Positions 6,854-8,566 of a stretch of 8,566 nt of DNA are shown piece by piece. This stretch comes from Acidobacteriota bacterium. GTDB lineage: Bacteria; Acidobacteriota; Thermoanaerobaculia; Gp7-AA8. Both the position numbers and the translations under genes were made by a program. Position 1 is the stretch's first letter. Each line of letters opens with the position of its first letter. The stretch is taken from contig QHVY01000282.1 of NCBI GenBank assembly GCA_003223695.1, positions 1-8,566 of the forward strand, given 5' to 3'. The notes under the pieces were generated by a model. The model was not told the origin of the DNA. It ran no database searches and saw only the letters and a program-made list of their open reading frames with translations.

Positions 6854-7798
6854 TCGAAATCGACCGCCTCGATCTGCAGTCGAGTGTTAGGCGGAAGATC
6901 GGGCGCGGCGGTTACATGAATCGCGCCGTTGTGAACCTGCACGTGAATCAAACCGGCGGTGTGCAGCCACGCTGATTGTCCGTACCCTTTCACATCATCG
7001 ATCGGACGCCGCGGCGCGGAGATGCGCGAGTGAAAGAAGTGCTCGCGCCGCGTGTACCCGAAATCGGAGATGTCGCCGATTCGAATTTGCGTCCCGTCCA
7101 CGGTTCCCATCAGCGTTCCTTTGCGCAACTGCACCGCGTTTGCCCCGGCGTCCCAGCGCCACCCACACGGGCCGGTTGTTCGCCGGCGGCGGTTCGGCGC
7201 GCAGAAACGCGGGGAACGCGCGCGCGACGATGCCGCTCCACGGCCACATGACCAGAAGCGCTGCCGCCGCAACCGCAGGAATCCGAATCCTCGGCAGCAA
7301 AGCGAAAATCGCACCCGCCAGAAATGGAAACAGCATCGCGCGCGCGGGAAAGATCGGAGTGAATAGAGCGACGGCGATCGCGACAACAACACTCCGCGAC
7401 GCGAGAAAAACGAGGACGGCGCCCGCGAGAACAATCAGCTCGCGCCAGATGATCACATCCGAGAACGGAATCCAGCGCAGCAACGCGACGCCGCAGATCG
7501 CGACAACGACGTTGTTCTCGGCGAGCGCAAAAGTGATCGCCGCAATCACGCCATAGGCGAGCAGGCGCGTGTGATCGTCCGTGAAAAGAATCGGGGGCAG
7601 CATAACCACAGAGAGGACGGAGGGGACGAAGACGTTCTCCGTCCTCTCCGTCCTCTCTGTGGTGAATAAACAGCCAGCAAGAACGAGAACGACGAAAGGC
7701 AACGCCCGATCGATCGGCGTCGTGTTCGGTGAAACGAAATAAGCGGCGATCGCGGTGATGACCGCGAACACCGCGTTAGCGCGCAACCTCGTAACCAC
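6850..7798 (-). CDS. Unrecognised multi-pass membrane protein with soluble C-terminal part, frameshifted
   Basis: I do not recognise a family. The first frame gives a basic start (MVTRLRANAVFAVITAIAAY) and several hydrophobic helices: TAIAAYFV, LPFVVLVLAGCLF, LLAYGVIAAITFALA, LIVLAGAVLVFLA, AMLFPFLAGAIFALL and AVAAAALLVMWPW. These end in FLRAEPPPANNRPVWVAL. The sensible continuation (DAGANAVQLRKGTLMGTVDG to LQIEAVDFE, 100 residues, beta-rich) is in the next frame from about 7152 to TGA 6852-6850. One extra base in the GGG/CCC run at 7152-7154 would explain it. Beyond that point the first frame turns into Arg-rich sequence typical of a wrong frame. The start is uncertain: GTG 7798 (23-nt overlap with dapF) is my choice, with TTG 7834 and GTG 7771 as alternatives; none has a good ribosome site. 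The stop overlaps the next ATG as ATGA. Residues 46-65 come from the hairpin repeat at 7605-7663. Its place next to the GT-C gene suggests a role in glycan transfer or export. Confidence 0.65.
7605..7663. repeat. Long hairpin built of 9-nt repeats, inside the membrane protein gene
   Basis: 7605-7632 pairs with 7636-7663 at 26 of 28 positions, with a 3-nt loop. The outer 18 bp (ACCACAGAGAGGACGGAG with its complement) are perfect; the two mismatches are 7623/7645 (G-T) and 7629/7639. Each arm is a 9-nt tandem repeat, for example TCCGTCCTC at 7638-7646 and 7647-7655, then TCTGTGGTG. The gene reads through in frame, giving TTERTERTENVFVPSVLSVV between two hydrophobic segments. ACCACAGAG-type repeats in tandem are, to my recollection, common in several environmental bacterial genomes; I could not check this. 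Confidence 0.8.
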
Positions 7799-8566
7799 CC
7801 GGTTGCCGAACCCAGTCGGGATCAAATCCTTCAATTGTCTCGGGAGTGAAGTCAGCGGTGTAGATCAATCGGGCATCACCGGTAAGGTGCACGTTGCGGA
7901 TTTCGTTTCCCTCGCGCGTGAACGTGACCTGCAGCGCGATGCCGCTTCGCGTGAGCACCGACACGGGCGAGGCGATTTTCCCGACAAGCGCGCATGTCGC
8001 GACCGACGCCACCACGCCCGAGCCGCACGAGAACGTCTCCGCCTCGACGCCACGCTCGTAGGTGCGTACGTCGATCGAGTGCTCGTCACGCACGACGACA
8101 AAGTTGACGTTTGCGCCGCCATCCGGCTTCAGCTCAGGATGAAAGCGAATCGCGCCGCCGAGAGGGACGATATCGAGCGACCAGAGGTCGGCGTCAGGAA
8201 ACAGAACGTAATGCGGAACGCCCATCACGATCGAGCTGCCGCGAATCGATTTGTCGTCGACGCGCAGAGGACGTTCGGCGCGAAATGCATGTGGCGAGGG
8301 CAGCGACAGATCCACAATCCCTTCCCTCACCTCGGCGCCCACGATTCCGACATCGGTATCGATCGTCATTTTTTGCGGCGCGATCCCGTTCAGCAGTGCG
8401 AAGCGCGCCGCGCAGCGGGTGCCGTTCGCGCAAAACTCTCCACCCGAGCCGTCATTGTTGTAGTAGCGCATGCGGAAGTCAGCGCGTGAGGATGGCTCGA
8501 CAAGGATGAGGCCGTCGGCGCCCACGGACAGATGGGCGGTGCAGACGCGGCGGGTCAGATCGACGG
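7776..8566 (-). CDS. dapF: Diaminopimelate epimerase, N-terminus cut by window edge
   Basis: Converts LL- to meso-diaminopimelate, for lysine and peptidoglycan synthesis, in the cytoplasm and without a cofactor. The visible part is 262 residues, in frame from 8564; about 25-30 N-terminal residues and the start lie beyond the window. Motifs by visible residue: SVGADGLILVEP (13-24); YYNNDGSGGEFCANGTRC (34-51) with the first catalytic cysteine at 45; GVPHYVLF (115-122); GANVNFVVV (150-158); YERGVEAETFSCGSG (169-183) with the second catalytic cysteine at 180; and NVHLTGDARLIY near the end. Both cysteines and the ERG motif are present, so it should be active. The first cysteine is followed by Ala rather than the usual Gly (CANG for CGNG), and GNPH is GVPH, a variant seen in other lineages. 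The stop is TAA 7778-7776. It is the only housekeeping gene here, and the following membrane protein starts inside or just after its end. Confidence 0.93.
   Translation of the reverse strand, partial: VDLTRRVCTAHLSVGADGLILVEPSSRADFRMRYYNNDGSGGEFCANGTRCAARFALLNGIAPQKMTIDTDVGIVGAEVREGIVDLSLPSPHAFRAERPLRVDDKSIRGSSIVMGVPHYVLFPDADLWSLDIVPLGGAIRFHPELKPDGGANVNFVVVRDEHSIDVRTYERGVEAETFSCGSGVVASVATCALVGKIASPVSVLTRSGIALQVTFTREGNEIRNVHLTGDARLIYTADFTPETIEGFDPDWVRQPGGYEVAR

Noticed and set aside
7171..7190. Another copy of the GTTCGCC heptamer (7178-7184) near the frameshift at 7152
   Set aside because: Only one copy, in GC-rich coding sequence; chance is a sufficient explanation.

Overview
The window is a GC-rich stretch in which every gene I can support lies on the minus strand, so transcription runs from high to low coordinates. 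The genes are packed tightly: neighbours overlap by 3 to 28 nt, and the only gap is 69 nt (169-237). I see no promoter, terminator, tRNA, rRNA, CRISPR array or insertion sequence. High GC, GTG/TTG starts and the subtypes of glycosyltransferase suggest an uncultured environmental bacterium, perhaps Acidobacteriota-like. That taxonomic guess is weak because no marker gene is present.

Layout in transcription order: dapF (diaminopimelate epimerase, 5' end outside the window, 7776-8566); an unrecognised multi-pass membrane protein with a soluble C-terminal part (6850-7798); a GT-C type membrane glycosyltransferase (5142-6853); a GT2 glycosyltransferase (4367-5149); a GT-B/GT4-like glycosyltransferase (3285-4382); a second GT2 (2305-3303); a third GT2 (1373-2332); a DUF1972-type GT4 (238-1376); and the first 56 codons of a probable polyprenyl-phosphate sugar-phosphate transferase (1-168). 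Apart from dapF this is a typical extracellular polysaccharide or glycan locus. The sugar-phosphate transferase would load the first sugar on undecaprenyl phosphate, the cytoplasmic GT2 and GT4 enzymes would extend it, and the GT-C enzyme would add a lipid-carried sugar on the outer face of the membrane.

Two things stand out. First, at least six short structured repeats lie inside coding sequence, in regions that look like variable loops. They form two classes. One class is 9-bp stems with 3-4 nt loops, twice arranged as tandem pairs that share an 18-nt core (1200-1250 and 3868-3920, with a single relative at 5522-5543). The other is 7- or 9-nt tandem repeats, two of them forming long hairpins (678-745, 1856-1885, 7605-7663). 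Most are read through in frame and add short peptides such as ERRT or ERTERTE. Second, three of the nine genes carry an apparent frameshift (near 876, near 5545 and near 7152). Two of these, at 876 and 7152, are not at a called repeat; the one near 5545 is beside the 5522-5543 hairpin. They may be real decay or sequence/assembly errors; the sequence alone cannot decide.
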